From Saururus chinensis (taxonomy: Eukaryota; Streptophyta; Magnoliopsida; Piperales; Saururaceae): a stretch of 64,000 nt of DNA. Under the pieces are notes generated by a model. That model ran no database searches and was not told the DNA's origin. It saw nothing but the letters and a program-made list of their open reading frames with translations. The first letter of the stretch is position 1; each line of letters opens with the position of its first letter. The position numbers and the translations under genes were made by a program. The stretch lies in assembly GCA_035235625.1 (NCBI GenBank), contig CP141142.1:18672995-18736994 (forward strand), written 5' to 3'. Positions 35,301-46,269 of the stretch are shown piece after piece.

Positions 35301-36264
35301 GATAAATGCAGAGCCTTTCATGATTTTTATTCCGTCTCATTAATGATGCATTATTTATATTTTTCCATTCTTATGGTTCAATAACTATATCAATAGACTT
35401 CTGATGATGCTCATGTTGTCTACATGTTTGATTGCTTGCTTGCTAATCACCATATTACTACTATTGTTTTGCTTCTGAAAGGCTCTTGAAGTGATGAATG
35501 AAGTGAACTCATGGGCCGCGGAAGAGACTGGTGGTCTAATTAAAGAGCTACTTCCTCATGGCTCTATTGATCACTCTACTAGACTTATTTTAGCTAATGC
35601 CTTGTATTTTAAAGGAGCTTGGAAAGATAAGTTTGATATCTCGAAAACCAAAGAGTATGACTTCCATCTTCTTGATGGAACTACTGTTCAAGTGCCCTTC
35701 ATGACGAGCAAGAAGAAACAGTTTCTAAGTGCTTTTGATGGATTTAAAGTTCTGACACTTGCTTACTTAAGAGGCGAGGACAGGAGACAATTTTCTATGT
35801 ACATTTTTCTACCAGATGCAAAGGATGCACTTCATGCCGTGGTGGAGCAGATGGGCGCTGAACCCGGGTTCTTAGATCGCCATATTCCCCTTCAAGAAAT
35901 TGAAGTTGGTGACCTCAGGATTCCTAGGTTCAAGATTACATATGGATGTGAAGCTTCAAATGATATGAAGGACATGGGACTTGTACTACCATTTACAGGA
36001 GGGGATCTTACTGAGATGGTTGACTCGCCAATGAGCCAAAACCTCCACGTTTCAAGCATTTACCACAAATCCTTCATTGAAGTAAATGAAGAAGGAACTG
36101 AAGCGGCTGCTTCCTCTGCTGCTGTCATAAAGCTGCGATCTGTGCTTGTAGCTGGTCCCATTGACTTCGTTGCAGATCACCCATTTGTGTTTTTGATTAG
36201 AGAAGACATGACTGGGGTAGTTCTATTTGTTGGGCAAGTTGTCAACCCCCTTCAGCCCAGTTAA
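32398..36264 (+). CDS. LR-type plant serpin (two exons, 391 residues)
   Basis: Exon 1 is 32398-32790 (131 codons, start context GCCATGG). The intron is 32791-35481 (GT...AG, phase 0) and exon 2 is 35482-36264. Serpin landmarks run throughout: '[20 protein letters not shown]' (helix B), '[11 protein letters not shown]', 'DLRIPRFKI', '[19 protein letters not shown]' and '[10 protein letters not shown]'. Length and intron position fit plant serpins. The reactive-centre loop has the hinge [10 protein letters not shown], and counting from it puts P1 at Arg350 in 'IKLRS', with P2 Leu and P1' Ser. That is the LR centre of the ZX/AtSerpin1 type, known to trap papain-like proteases and metacaspase in Arabidopsis. 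No signal peptide is seen, so it is probably nucleocytoplasmic. The frames are intact, and exon 1 is markedly GC-rich. Confidence 0.95.
34431..34773 (+). mobile_element. LINE ORF2 tail fragment inside the serpin intron
   Basis: On the plus strand the reading '[19 protein letters not shown]', then 'GEKLKRV', a frameshifted 'GHV', 'KRERQA' and further decayed pieces match the carboxyl end of plant non-LTR retrotransposon reverse transcriptases (the conserved 'KDRIRNEDIREKVGVAPIEEK' region). Frameshifts and stops show an old relic. It lies in the sense orientation within the intron. No poly-A tail or TSD is evident. Confidence 0.65.
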
Positions 36265-36420
36265 ATCAGCTGCGGCCTACTGTCATATTTGTGTGTGTCC
36301 TGTGGCGATGTACTTTCAAATGTGATAGATTTTACGAATGTATCCACTACGGAAAATAATGAGCATAAAAATAGGTTCCGTTTAATGTCTAACTATGATT
36401 CGATACCATGGTTCCTCCCT
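36265..36420 (+). other. Probable serpin 3' UTR and poly(A) region
   Basis: The stop TAA at 36262-36264 is followed by T/G-rich sequence (TGTGTGTGTCCTGTGG) and then AATAAT near 36355 and an A-rich GCATAAAAATA, the usual plant near-upstream element arrangement. The cleavage site is inferred. Confidence 0.45.
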
Positions 36421-37344
36421 TGCCAGATTAGCATATCTAGGCATGTTTGTATGAGAAAGTAAATTAGTTTCCTTGAACCCTCGTTGTGAGGAGGGTATAA
36501 CTTTTTATATGACATTTTACATTATTGATGGAAGAAACATTTTTATGAAAACCTTAAGTGGTACCCTAATGTGCCACCGGAAGTGGTACTCAAATGTGCC
36601 CCCAATCGGTGCATGGTTTACCACCCTTTCAATTAGTACATGGTCCTCATCGAGTCTCGTGAAGAATCCGGCCGGCTGGTCAAGGATCTACTAGGGCAAA
36701 ATTTGTGATAATTGAGGCAATATTTGCACCTGCATTTCCGTTTTAATCACTCGATACAAGTTCAATGCATCCAAATACTGCACAGGTCTCAATTCATGAC
36801 AAATAGCAAAATTGACCAGCATGAAAGAAAATCTACCGGGGGTAGTTATTTTTATGTTGGTAACTCCTTAGTAGCTTGCCATAGCAACATGTAAACGTTC
36901 ATCTCCCTATCCATTGTTATATTATCGCCGGTCATTGTTGTACTCAATTAGTATAAATGAAGCAAACGATTATGGATTATGGAATCCAAGAAGAAATGAT
37001 AAGTATATACTACGACAATACTAGTGAAATAAATATTTCCATAAATCCAATTCAACATTCACGCATAAAACTGCACTCAATTGCGTCTCAACAGAGACCA
37101 ACTTGATGAAATTATGACCAAACCATTGGACTCTTTTCGGTTCTCAAATCTCCATACATCCCTACTTTTGGTCAAATGCCTTTTTTTTTCTCCTCTCAGT
37201 TTTTCCTTTTTCTACACCTCATTAACTTTATATCTATACTTTTTTTTTCTTCTGCTCATTTCTTTTTCCCTTGTCTTTTTTTCTTTTTAAAAGAGGAGAT
37301 AGTTCTTACTTTCTCCACTTATGGCCAATTGGGTCTTTATTTTC
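36421..37344. other. Intergenic spacer
   Basis: No gene is recognised. A short direct repeat (AAGTGGTACCCTAATGTGCC and AAGTGGTACTCAAATGTGCC) lies near 36549 and 36581. A T/C-rich stretch fills about 37170-37290. The small ORFs here have no domain and arise from low-complexity DNA. Confidence 0.5.
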
Positions 37345-37359
37345 TCATCCAATTATTTC

Positions 37360-37417
<58 letters not shown>

Positions 37418-37432
37418 GAAATAATTGGATGA
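37345..37432. repeat. 88-bp near-perfect AT-rich palindrome
   Basis: A 22-base arm (37345-37366, beginning TCATCCAATTATTTCTTG) and its reverse complement (37411-37432) flank a TA dinucleotide run that is itself palindromic. The whole can fold into one hairpin or cruciform. It marks the left edge of the rearranged block. Confidence 0.9.
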
Positions 37433-37495
37433 CAAATAATTGGGAGATCTTTTTAAACTTTAAATGATATTAACTATTTGTGCACATTATTAATT

Positions 37496-38000
37496 GCACC
37501 GAAGCTCATCACGAATGTCTATTTAGTTGTTTTAAAGAAATAAGTATTAATTTACTAAGTCTATAATAATGTATCAAACGCACTAAACGACGAACGAATC
37601 GGACCAATTTTTAATTAGTTATATCATTTTAATCAATTAAAATTGAAGTTCATTAAGAATGTGCACAAATCATTATATCATTTAATGTTTAAAGAGACCT
37701 CTTAATCATTTATTACGTTCGTTATTACGAATAAAATGAAGAAAGTGATACCACAATTTGACCGTTCTTCCTTAACTTATATAATTTTATTTACTTAACT
37801 AGTTTTACAATAAAGCACCGAAGCTCGTCATGAATGTTTATTTAGTTGTATTAAAGAAATACGTACTAATTTACTAAGTTCGTAAGAATGAATAAAATGC
37901 ACTAAATGACGAACAAATTGAACCACTTTTAGTCTAGTTATATCCTTTTAATCGATTAAAACTGAAGTTCGTTCAAAATATGTATAAATCGTTAATTGGC
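37496..38000 (+). repeat. 319-bp tandem repeats, first group
   Basis: Units start at GCACCGAAGCTC near 37496 and 37815 and contain ACGAATGT, GACGAACGAAT and TAGTTATATCATTTTAAT phrases. The second unit breaks near 38000. The segment 37433-37490 resembles part of the unit in reverse orientation. The same units resume at about 40105-40803 (starts near 40327 and 40646), so a 2.1-kb segment interrupts the array. Inverted-arm copies lie at about 52444-53142 and 55247-55751. Confidence 0.75.
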
Positions 38001-38009
38001 GTGGGTTTG

Positions 38010-38440
38010 GTTTTCTAAATTCAACCTGAATAGATTTGAATTAGGTTTAGGATTTATGTGTGATCCAACTCAACCCAATTAAAATTATCAAATATAGTTT
38101 TATATTTTCATTTTGAAATTAACCCAATAAAATTTTATTATGTAAGTAATTTTTTTACAAAGCTAAAAAAAATTATGTTTTATAAAATTTAAAATTCTAA
38201 ATTAGTAATTCAGGTTGGGCTTGCATTAAACCTATTTAGGTTGTGATCAGGCTTAATTAATTGGCTTATTTATAAGGCTGAGTTGCGATTACAATTTCTT
38301 AAATGGTATTGGGTTTACCAAAACCTGATGACATCCACAATTAAGTCATTTCATTTAATTAAATATGTAAAACATGTCACACAATTGTACTCAATATTAT
38401 TCTTTTAGTTTGCTTAATGCCTAAAATGTATATGGAAAAA
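38010..38440 (+). repeat. ~450-bp direct repeat, copy 1
   Basis: It shares GGTTTTCTAAATTCAAC, TGTGTGATCCAACTCAACCC and TTTTATATTTTCATTTTGAA, among other phrases, with 39170-39640 in the same orientation; I estimate roughly 80% identity by eye. The two copies flank about 730 bp holding the MITE-like palindrome. Whether they are terminal repeats of a small element is not clear. Confidence 0.6.
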
Positions 38441-38610
38441 GTTTATATGCGCCCGGGCTCTATGGGCCATCGGATTTATATCCGGCGGCCCATAATATTC
38501 ATAGGTTTAAACCCATGAGTATTACCATAAAAATTATGAGCCACCGGATGTAAATCCAACGGCCCATGGAGCCTAGGCTCATGTAAGCATATATGAGCCC
38601 GGGCTTATAT
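38440..38610. mobile_element. MITE-like palindromic element
   Basis: Two halves of about 75 bp are reverse complements with mismatches: GGGCCATCGGATTTATATCC on the left pairs with GGATGTAAATCCAACGGCCC on the right. The ends read TATGCGCCCGGGCTC and GAGCCTAGGCTCATGTAAGCATA. A further palindrome GAGCCCGGGCTTATATA follows at 38596. No TSD is certain. The arm copy is at about 54637-54807. Confidence 0.6.
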
Positions 38611-39169
38611 AAACAGGACTCAATATAATATATTGGGTTGTGTCGGGTTCGGGTCTTACCATACCCCGACTCGAGAGACAACCCTTTGAGGAAGGTTTGT
38701 GGTTGTTGTAGTTTATTTATATGTGATCAAGTAAAAATGTTACTTATATAAGTAATCAACTGAAATTATATATAAATTTATAATTTACTTTTTATTTAGA
38801 TAATTATATTGGCTCTCAAAATTTTTTACAAGTTAATAAATAAAACTTAATAATTATTTAAACTTTTTTTTGTATATATTTTCATAATCAGGTTATTTTT
38901 TAAGTTTCTAAATATTTGAATTGGGTCATGTTTAGGTATGCATGGATTATGACAACAAGTTACTATTTCTAAAATGGAAACATATTTGGGTTTTAGATAA
39001 CCCAACTCAAGCTTGATGACCCAACTTTCTAACTAATGTTGAGTGTTGATAACAATGCCTCTGATTTAGTGTCATATACATTTCAATTTTATTGCACCAT
39101 TTAAGGAAACGAACATCATGTCATAGGTGAACTAGGCCCAACCCAAGCCTAATGGGCCTAGGTTAATTC

Positions 39170-39640
39170 GGTTTTCTAAATTCAACTTCAATAGTCATTC
39201 AAATTGGGTTTATGATTTATGTGTGATCCAACTCAACCCAATTAAAGTTATCAAATATAGTTTTATATTTTCATTTTGAAATTAACCCATTAAATTTTTA
39301 TTATGAAAGTAATTTTTTTACAAAGATAAAAAATATGTTTCATAAAATTTAAAATTCTAAACCATTAATTTTTCATTTAAATTTTAAATAATTTACTTTA
39401 GTAATTCAGGTCGAGTTCACACTATGCCTATTTAGGTCGGGATCAAGCTTAATTAATTAGCCTATTAAGCAGGTAGAGTTGGAGTTACTATTTCTTAAAT
39501 GGTACCAGGTTTACTAAAATATAATGGCATCCAAAACTAGGTCATTTCATTTAAATATATAAAACACCACATAATTGCACCCATTCTTTTAATTCTCTTA
39601 ACCCAAAATGATCTATATATATACATATACGGAGGAAAGT
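39170..39640 (+). repeat. ~450-bp direct repeat, copy 2
   Basis: It matches 38010-38440 in order and orientation, with an extra AT-rich insertion near 39360. Confidence 0.6.
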
Positions 39641-39894
39641 GTTGTGTAACTCTCATCTTTGATCGGTTCAATATTTGTGTCTAATTAATATTGTTAGTAG
39701 CATAAAATTAATGTGCACACAACATTTGTAAATTAAATATTTGTTTTGACTGAAACTAATATATTATTAAAATATAAATTTTACAGAAAAATAAAAAATA
39801 TTTCTTCAACATTAACTATTATAATTTTACATGTCTTTTTGTTATTTTTTCTTAATTTTAAGTTCAGATTAATTTTATATATTAAATATATTAC

Positions 39895-40110
39895 CGGCAT
39901 TTTTCCAACAAATGCCTCTAAAGTATTTATTATTGTTTAGGAAATAGTGTTGCTTAAATTACTTAGCAGTGCTTTACTATGAAGTGCTGCTAATTGTTTT
40001 ATATTAGCAGCACTTTATGGTAAAGTGTCGCTGATGATTGCAGATAAGCAGTGCTTTTACATAAAAGGGTCGCTAATAATATTTCTTTAGCGGCACTTTC
40101 ACACAACAAA
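39895..40110. repeat. Ladder of short hairpins (AGCAGCACTTT / AAAGTGC type)
   Basis: Alternating inverted motifs TTAGCAGTGCTTTAC, GAAGTGCTGCTAA, TTAGCAGCACTTTA, TAAAGTGTCGCTGA, AGCAGTGCTTTTA and TTAGCGGCACTTT follow each other, with an outer pair CCGGCATTTTTCC / AAATGCC at 39895. Such arrays are characteristic of CACTA transposon subterminal regions; a CACTA-like end (CACTATTTCC on the minus strand near 39953) is plausible but not proven. The arm copy is at about 53137-53352. Confidence 0.55.
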
Positions 40111-40802
40111 TTGGACCATTTTTAGTCTAGTTATATCATTTTCATCGATTAAAACCGAACTTTGTTTAGAATGTGCATAAATCATTATACCATTTAAAGA
40201 TTAAAGAGACCTCCCAATCGTTTGTTACGTTCGAAATTATGAATCAACTTGAGAGAGTGATGCCACAATTTGGTCATTCTTCCTTTACTTATATGATTTC
40301 ATTTGCTTAACTAGTTTTAGAATAAAGCACCCAAGCTCATCACGAATGTATATTTAGTTGTTTTAAATAGATAAGTACTCATTTACTAAGTTCGTAATAA
40401 TAAATCAAATATACAAAACAACAAACGAATTGGACCAGTTTTTGTCTAGTTATAACATTTTAATAGATTAAAATCGAAGATCGTTAAGAATGTGCATAAA
40501 TCATTATATTGATTAAAGTTTAGATAGACCTCTGAATCATTAGTTATGTTTATTATTACGAATAAAATGGAAAAAGTGATACCACAATTTGACTATTTTT
40601 TCTTAACAAGTGTGACTTAATTCACTTAACTAGTTTTAGAATAAAGTACCTAAACTCGTCACAAATGTATATTTAGTTATTTTAAATAAATATATTCTCA
40701 TTTACTAAATTCGTAAGAATGAATCAAACACAATAAATGACGAACCAATTGGATCACATTTGGTCTAGTTATATCATTTTTATCAATTAAAATTAAAGTT
40801 CG

Positions 40803-41065
40803 ATGCTCTCTCTCTCTTCAACGCACATGCACGAGAGAGGGGGAGAGAGAGCACACACGCACAAGAGAGTGAGAGTTAGGGTTGACTCTCTCTCGTGTGT
40901 GCATGCTCTATCTCTACCCTCTCTCTCTTGAGCACGCGTGCTCTCCCTCTCCCCTCTATCTCTTGAGCTTGCATGCTTACTTTCTCCCCACTCTCTCTCT
41001 TGAGCATGAGTGCTCTTGCTATCTCTCTCTTTGATAGGGGGGAGGGAGAGAGAGAGAGGAGAGGG
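40803..41065. repeat. C/T- and G/A-rich array with GAGCACGCGTGCTC palindromes
   Basis: Runs of CTCTCTCT alternate with palindromic cores such as GAGCACGCGTGCTC (near 40930) and degenerate GAGCATGAGTGCTC (near 41001). The purine-rich end GAGAGGAGAGGG abuts an LTR start at 41066 and could act as its polypurine tract. The arm copy is 52182-52444. Confidence 0.75.
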
Positions 41066-41604
41066 TGTAAAACCCCAATTCTTGGTAAATTTTTTTTTTT
41101 CTTTTTGCTTGTGTGTGTGTTTGATTAGTTGCCTGATTTACTTTCAAACCCTATGATTGTTTTGTGTGTTAACCTGTTAGGCTAGTGGTCTAACCTTTAT
41201 GTGAAGGGGGTAGGCCACTTCGGGTTCAAGAATTTAGGGGTCCAACCTTGGTTGGAAGTCCTAAACTTAGGAGTTGGAAACCTTAAAAGAATTAGTTTAT
41301 TATAATTTAAGGGAGAATCTTAGAGGGGAGGACACCCTAGAGTTGGATGAGGGGCAGCCCTAGTTTCAAGGGGGCAACTCCTAGAAACTAGGGGGAAGCT
41401 TTATAAAAGAAAAGAGAGCGGGAGCGGACTTCTCTTTGTTTGCATGGTTTGGCCTCCCTCTTCTCTCATCTCTTCCCTCTTCTTCATTCTCTCAGCAAGG
41501 AACTCCTTAACTAGCAGCTTTAGAGGGCACAAAGTAGTCATCTTTGGATTGAATTCAAGACCTAGAAGCATAGGAGCAAGGGCTAGGAGCTTTGGGGACA
41601 AATT
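41066..41604 (+). repeat. Truncated LTR (first 539 bp)
   Basis: It starts TGTAAAACCCCAATTC after a purine-rich tract. It contains CTTTATAAAAG at 41399, a likely TATA box, then C/T-rich leader. It stops at 41604, where an AT run joins block B. The inverted copy at 51642-52181 continues leftward without a break, so this one is the truncated copy. Confidence 0.65.
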
Positions 41605-43001
41605 AATATATATATATAACTTTTCATTTTTGTGTTTTATTAATTTATTTTGTCTACCAACTAAGCACGCTTGTCCCACTTACGTCATCTCACGGGTTTT
41701 AGACCCGTTTACCCACTTCCAACATCATGTATCCTTTTTTAACTCTCTTACTATGAAGAGTGCACGTGCAAAAAGTACGTGAAAACTTTTATGGTAAAAA
41801 ATAATATACAACATTTTTGTTGTATAAATATAACATAGTTTACCACATAAAATGTATTACAGGTTTGATAAATTCGATGTATCTTTGAATTAAATTAAAT
41901 TTATAGAACACAATGCCATAACTTTTATCTATATTTGGTATAATAAAAAGTGTTATATAGAAAATGTTTTAAATAGAAGATTTAAACTGAATGTTATTTA
42001 CTTTTTGTGTTACTATTCTAACGATGTTTGAACTATTAGCCGGTCCCACCAAAGCAATAAATAAAATTTTAAGCTAAGAGTGCATAAAAAATATATGCCT
42101 TAAATATAAGTGATTATATATCTATTGTACAAGTAAAATCTATAGTTCATTACTTTGACAATATTTTTTTTACTGTTTTTATTTTCTAACAACGTAGTGT
42201 CCCTTAACATAAAAAAATGACAGTAGTCATTTTATGGACATGGTTTTTAATTCATTTAAAATGAAAGACAATGCATAAGTTAAGATGTAAACGTTTTTTT
42301 CCTTGGAGAATAGGTAAATTAAATTCAATACATTGAAGTTTTTTTTCATAGTTAGTGTTTTCCAACTAAATATATATTGTATAAAAGAATAATCATTCCA
42401 ACATATTGGCCAAACATCAAAGTTATCATAGTGGCAAAATCTATATGGTTTTCTAAAGAACACATATATGTTACATTGGTTATTATGCATAATGAGGTTA
42501 TTTTAAAACAAAGTTAGAAATTACGTAGGTCGATCATAAATCATAACAATCTCATAGTTTACAGTCTAGTTTGTCCAAATTAGTTAAAAGAGATGTATAG
42601 AATAAGCCAATAGTTTATAAAAATAAGATAACAATCACAAGTTAAATAGTAAAAATAAACAAAGTACAATTTATTTTGTTGTAGAAACATTATCATCTTC
42701 ATGTTCAATTGTACTTAGAAATAAAAACCAAACAAAGATCAAAGTTAAGAATAACCTCAACATAGATTGATAAATAAATTTGGTGCCTGTAATCGAGACA
42801 TAACATAATATATAATAATTTTCTAATCTATTTTTAAGACAAACAAATGATTTTCAAATAATTTAATCTATAATTACTTTGCATCCACGCTTATTGGACA
42901 CCTTCATAATGTAACAAAAACATATATTAACTTTTCCTAATGCCTTGTATACATACGAATTAAGTACATTATTAAACAATATAAAATATCATAAATGTTA
43001 C

Positions 43002-44215
43002 CTTTAAATTATGCATTACATCGGTTGAGTGTCCACACATCTCTTTTCCTTGTGCATCAAAAATAATTATCCACATGTTACCAGTATTATCTCCTATATT
43101 TGGTCAGAAATAAAATCTATATATGAATAATAATAACAAAATAGTTACGACCACCATGAAATGATTTTAAATAAACGAAGTTAAATATAAAATATACCTA
43201 TGGACTTTCACTATTGGAGTAACATGACATTTATCACACACATCAACATTATGATGATTGCTAACTTTTTTGTTACATTTTGAGTATGCAATGAACCAAA
43301 TATCTTGATCCAAACTTATCTTTAAAATCCATGCATCAACGACATAAAATTCAAGCTGAAGAAGAACATGAATGTAAAGTTAAAAATATTACAAATATTT
43401 TTCTCTTTCTTTGTCTATATAAATATGTATATATGTATATATACATATATAATGAAAAAATCCAAATTATATATACATGATCAAAAGAGCAAGTAAAATA
43501 ACATGAAGAGGGTCTTCTTTAATGTTCACGATATCTATAATTTGTTTCACATGTGTTTTCAAACTATTTCAATACGATATCTCTGTGTCTACCATATTTG
43601 AAACTTCTTGCATATTCTTGAAGTACCAAAAATATTTTTTTAAACAAAAAATAGATAAATTAAACAGTTGATTACAACCAAATATTTGGTATTTTTTTAA
43701 TGACAATACTATTTTGGAAAAATCTTAACAAGTTTTAAGTTCTACAGCCACTTCAAACCTTGGCTTGATGGTTATTTTGGTCTCAATTAGCAATGATAAG
43801 GTTAGTCGCTCTACAAATATAAAAGTGAAATAATATTATACAAAAGAGTTGTTTACACAACAACTGAGATAAGTTAATCCAAATAACTTACCTAACATTT
43901 GGCCAAAAAAATAAGGATACCTCAAAATTCTTGGACTCGCACAACTATTAAATAACTAATAGGGTAATCACCATGCAATTCCTCAAGAATTGGTACATCA
44001 TTTTCCATGATATCTCCCCATAAGCTTATTGAAATTGACATTGTATACCTAGAAGAAAAATGCATAGAAAATAACATATCATAAACTACAAAATAAGGTT
44101 GTGAATTTACTTTTTATCAATTAGCTCAAGTGATTGACAATTAACTTGAGTTCCATTATACCTATGTACAATCATTCGATTACCAGTGCTAATTATAACT
44201 CAAATACATCTGCAA
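43002..44215 (-). pseudogene. RPA1-like (replication protein A large subunit) remnant of a Helitron
   Basis: Reading leftward, exon-like pieces match plant RPA1 and Helitron-borne RPA1-like proteins. About 44110-44215 reads 'ISTGNRMIVHRYNGTQV'. Exon 43921-44048, after an acceptor TTCTAG, reads 'SISISLWGDIMEND'. About 43510-43620 is weaker. Exon 43198-43355 reads 'WFIACSKCNKKV' and 'CDKCH', the CxxC...CxxC zinc ribbon of the third DNA-binding domain. Exon 43002 to about 43112 reads 'NTGNMWIIIFDAQGKEMCG'. An in-frame stop at the simplest junction before the last exon indicates decay. It lies downstream of the helicase remnant on the same strand, as in plant Helitrons that carry both genes. RPA1 binds single-stranded DNA. 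Confidence 0.75.
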
Positions 44216-44399
44216 AAAAAGGACTAAAATATTTACTCAATAAATAGATGTGAAGATTTTACTTTTCAAGTATGTGTTCTTACTTGTTGTTTCTTGTATG
44301 TTTTTTTAAACTTGAAGTGTGTCTAAACAAGTTATTCCACAATTTTCATAACTCATTATAGCAAATTCATCTGGTAGAAGAACAATTATTATAGCAAAT

Positions 44400-45330
44400 T
44401 CATCTATTGAATACAAGTTATTTGGTAGACACTTCTTTAAATACAACATTCTGTCACTCCATGTGGTACTGTCTTATCCAAAGAAGTTTGATTAAGACTT
44501 TTGTTTTTGACTTAGAAGTACCCCTCGACAAAACAACATATACTTGGTCATGTAAAAAAACAGGTTCGGGTAAGTACAAGTCTATATTTTCAATGGTTTG
44601 ACCTTAAGCTTTATTAATAGTCATTGCAAATGTTAGCATAATCGGAAATTATTTACGTTTAAATCTAAATGAGCACTTTTCATTATCTGATGGGATGAGA
44701 GCAATCCTTGGCAAAAAAATATTTCTTCCCTTAAATTCCTCGGTTGCAATTTGAGCATGTATAACATTACAATCAAACTTGATACAAATTAACCTTGTTC
44801 CATTACACAAACTATTTCTTGGATCCAGGTTTCATAATAACATGATTGGGCAATTTTGCTTGAGTATCAATTTGTGTGGATAAAAATTATTTGTATCATC
44901 AATTTTTGTGTAAAAACTATAGTATGCTACTACATTGCCATTGCACAATGAAAGAATTCTTACATTTATTTGATCAATGTATTCATTCTTAGTTGTCAAT
45001 ATGCACCTCTCTCCCAAGTAACTTGGTTCTAGAACTCTTGTTTCTAAAGATGGAAATATTTATGCAATCAATTTGCAAGTTTCTATTCCAAAATCTTCCG
45101 CTTGAATCAACAAATTTGATGGAATTTGAATATAATCGTCTTAACACATGTTTCATCTCCATCGCCATTCCAAAATAAATATCAACAAAATTTTGGATCA
45201 TTCCTTGCTTGCATATCTTTAGTGATGCAATATCTCAATAGTTTGCCAAATCCTTGAGCGCACCAAACATACATTAACTATCTCTTCTCTTATACCTTTA
45301 GGAACCACAGGCAATACTTGTCAAAAAAGT
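44400..45330 (-). pseudogene. Helitron helicase (PIF1-like) C-terminal remnant, copy I
   Basis: The minus strand encodes, with a few frame changes, 'LGERCILTTKNEYIDQIN', 'SLCNGTRLICIKFDCNVI', 'FPIMLTFAMTINKA' then a stop, 'GQTIENIDLYLPEPVFLHDQ' and 'YVVLSRGTSKSKTKVL'. These match the C-terminal helicase motifs (NGTRL, AMTINKSQGQ, YVALSR) of plant Helitron RepHel and PIF1-like proteins. The Walker A and Rep parts are absent. Ser-Gln of the usual 'KSQGQ' is replaced by Ala-stop, so it is inactive. Confidence 0.85.
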
Positions 45331-45726
45331 AGGAAAGAACAAAAGAAATAAAAAAAAGAATACACCTCTATTTGGTGTATGTGCAAAAGCACGTAAAATT
45401 TGTTCAAATGTTGCTTCGATGTAAAAAATTAAATGAGTTATAAATACATTCTTAAAAATTTGTTAAGCATTGTGTATGTGGATAAAAAAATTTGTATATC
45501 ACAAATATTATCTATGCAATGCAGCCACATAAAATACAAGTTGTATAGCAAAGTGTAAATAAAAAAAAATTTACTTTTTAAAAAACCCAAGATTAACTAA
45601 AGCAATGATGATCTTTATAAATATTTTAAGAAAAGGATATAATTTCACTCGTGTCTTAAAGTTATTCATCAACATATTTAAAAAAAATAGATTTTAGAAC
45701 GAACTTATGAAAGTCATCATAATAAT

Positions 45727-46269
45727 TGTAACACCCCAGCCCAAGATCCAATCTGGATTGGGGGGTTCAGAAGACAAACTTGGAGTAAATAATTTTTTTA
45801 CTCTATATACGTATTGGATAACATCTGGGATATTATTCTATCTATAATGTTATTCCAATACGATCATATCTAAATGTAGTTTTACCTAACAACTATTACA
45901 TCCATCAAGCATCAGAAAATCATATATCAAAATACTTATATATGAATAAATTGTTCAAAAACTGACAAAAATCTCATAAATCATTGGAGTAAAATGGAAT
46001 CCAATAAATTAGTGGAATCAGACATCTCGCTTTATCACGGAGCAGAGTAAAATACATAAGAGCATATTAGACCATATTAGAGCACATCAGATCATATCAA
46101 ATATCTAAACATATCAAATTAGATCAGAGCATATCATAATATATCAAATCATAACAACGTATATATCTTAATTAGCATGTGCGTTCATATAATTATGCAT
46201 TAAATCAAAAGGTTAGAAATAATTACTCCCTTGAGATTTTTGAAAGTAATGACATTGGGAGTTTTTCTT
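45727..46269 (+). other. LTR-like start and AT-rich DNA between helicase remnants
   Basis: TGTAACACCCCAGCCC at 45727 is a typical start of a plant Ty3/gypsy LTR, but no matching end, TSD or TATA box was found. About 46030-46160 contains repeated AGAGCATAT / AGATCATATCA words. This segment and the minisatellite that follows separate two similar helicase remnants and may be an insertion. Confidence 0.4.

Larger units (their letters stand above)
37413..41604 (+). repeat. Left arm (A) of a 4.19-kb inverted repeat
   Basis: The reverse complement of this segment is found at 51642-55835, nearly identical end to end. A coordinate p here maps to about 93246 minus p in the other arm. It contains 319-bp repeats, a 450-bp direct repeat pair, a palindromic MITE-like element, a hairpin ladder, a C/T-rich palindrome array and a truncated LTR, listed separately. 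No coding domain was recognised. Confidence 0.93.

Noticed and set aside
38010..39640. The 450-bp direct repeats considered as LTRs of a small TRIM element
   Set aside because: No TG...CA ends, primer site, polypurine tract or TSD could be found, and divergence between copies is high.
41680..41720. Hairpin ACGGGT-TTTAG-ACCCGT considered as a Helitron 3' end signal
   Set aside because: On the minus strand no CTRR terminus follows at the usual 10-12 bases, so the Helitron end is unresolved.
41401..41782. Open frames on both strands around the truncated LTR leader
   Set aside because: They come from C/T-rich leader DNA. The plus frame crosses the A/B rearrangement junction, so it cannot be an old gene.
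42227..42490. 87-codon minus-strand frame, repeated at 56517-56780
   Set aside because: Its presence in both block B copies reflects the DNA duplication, not selection. Composition is AT-driven and no domain is recognisable.
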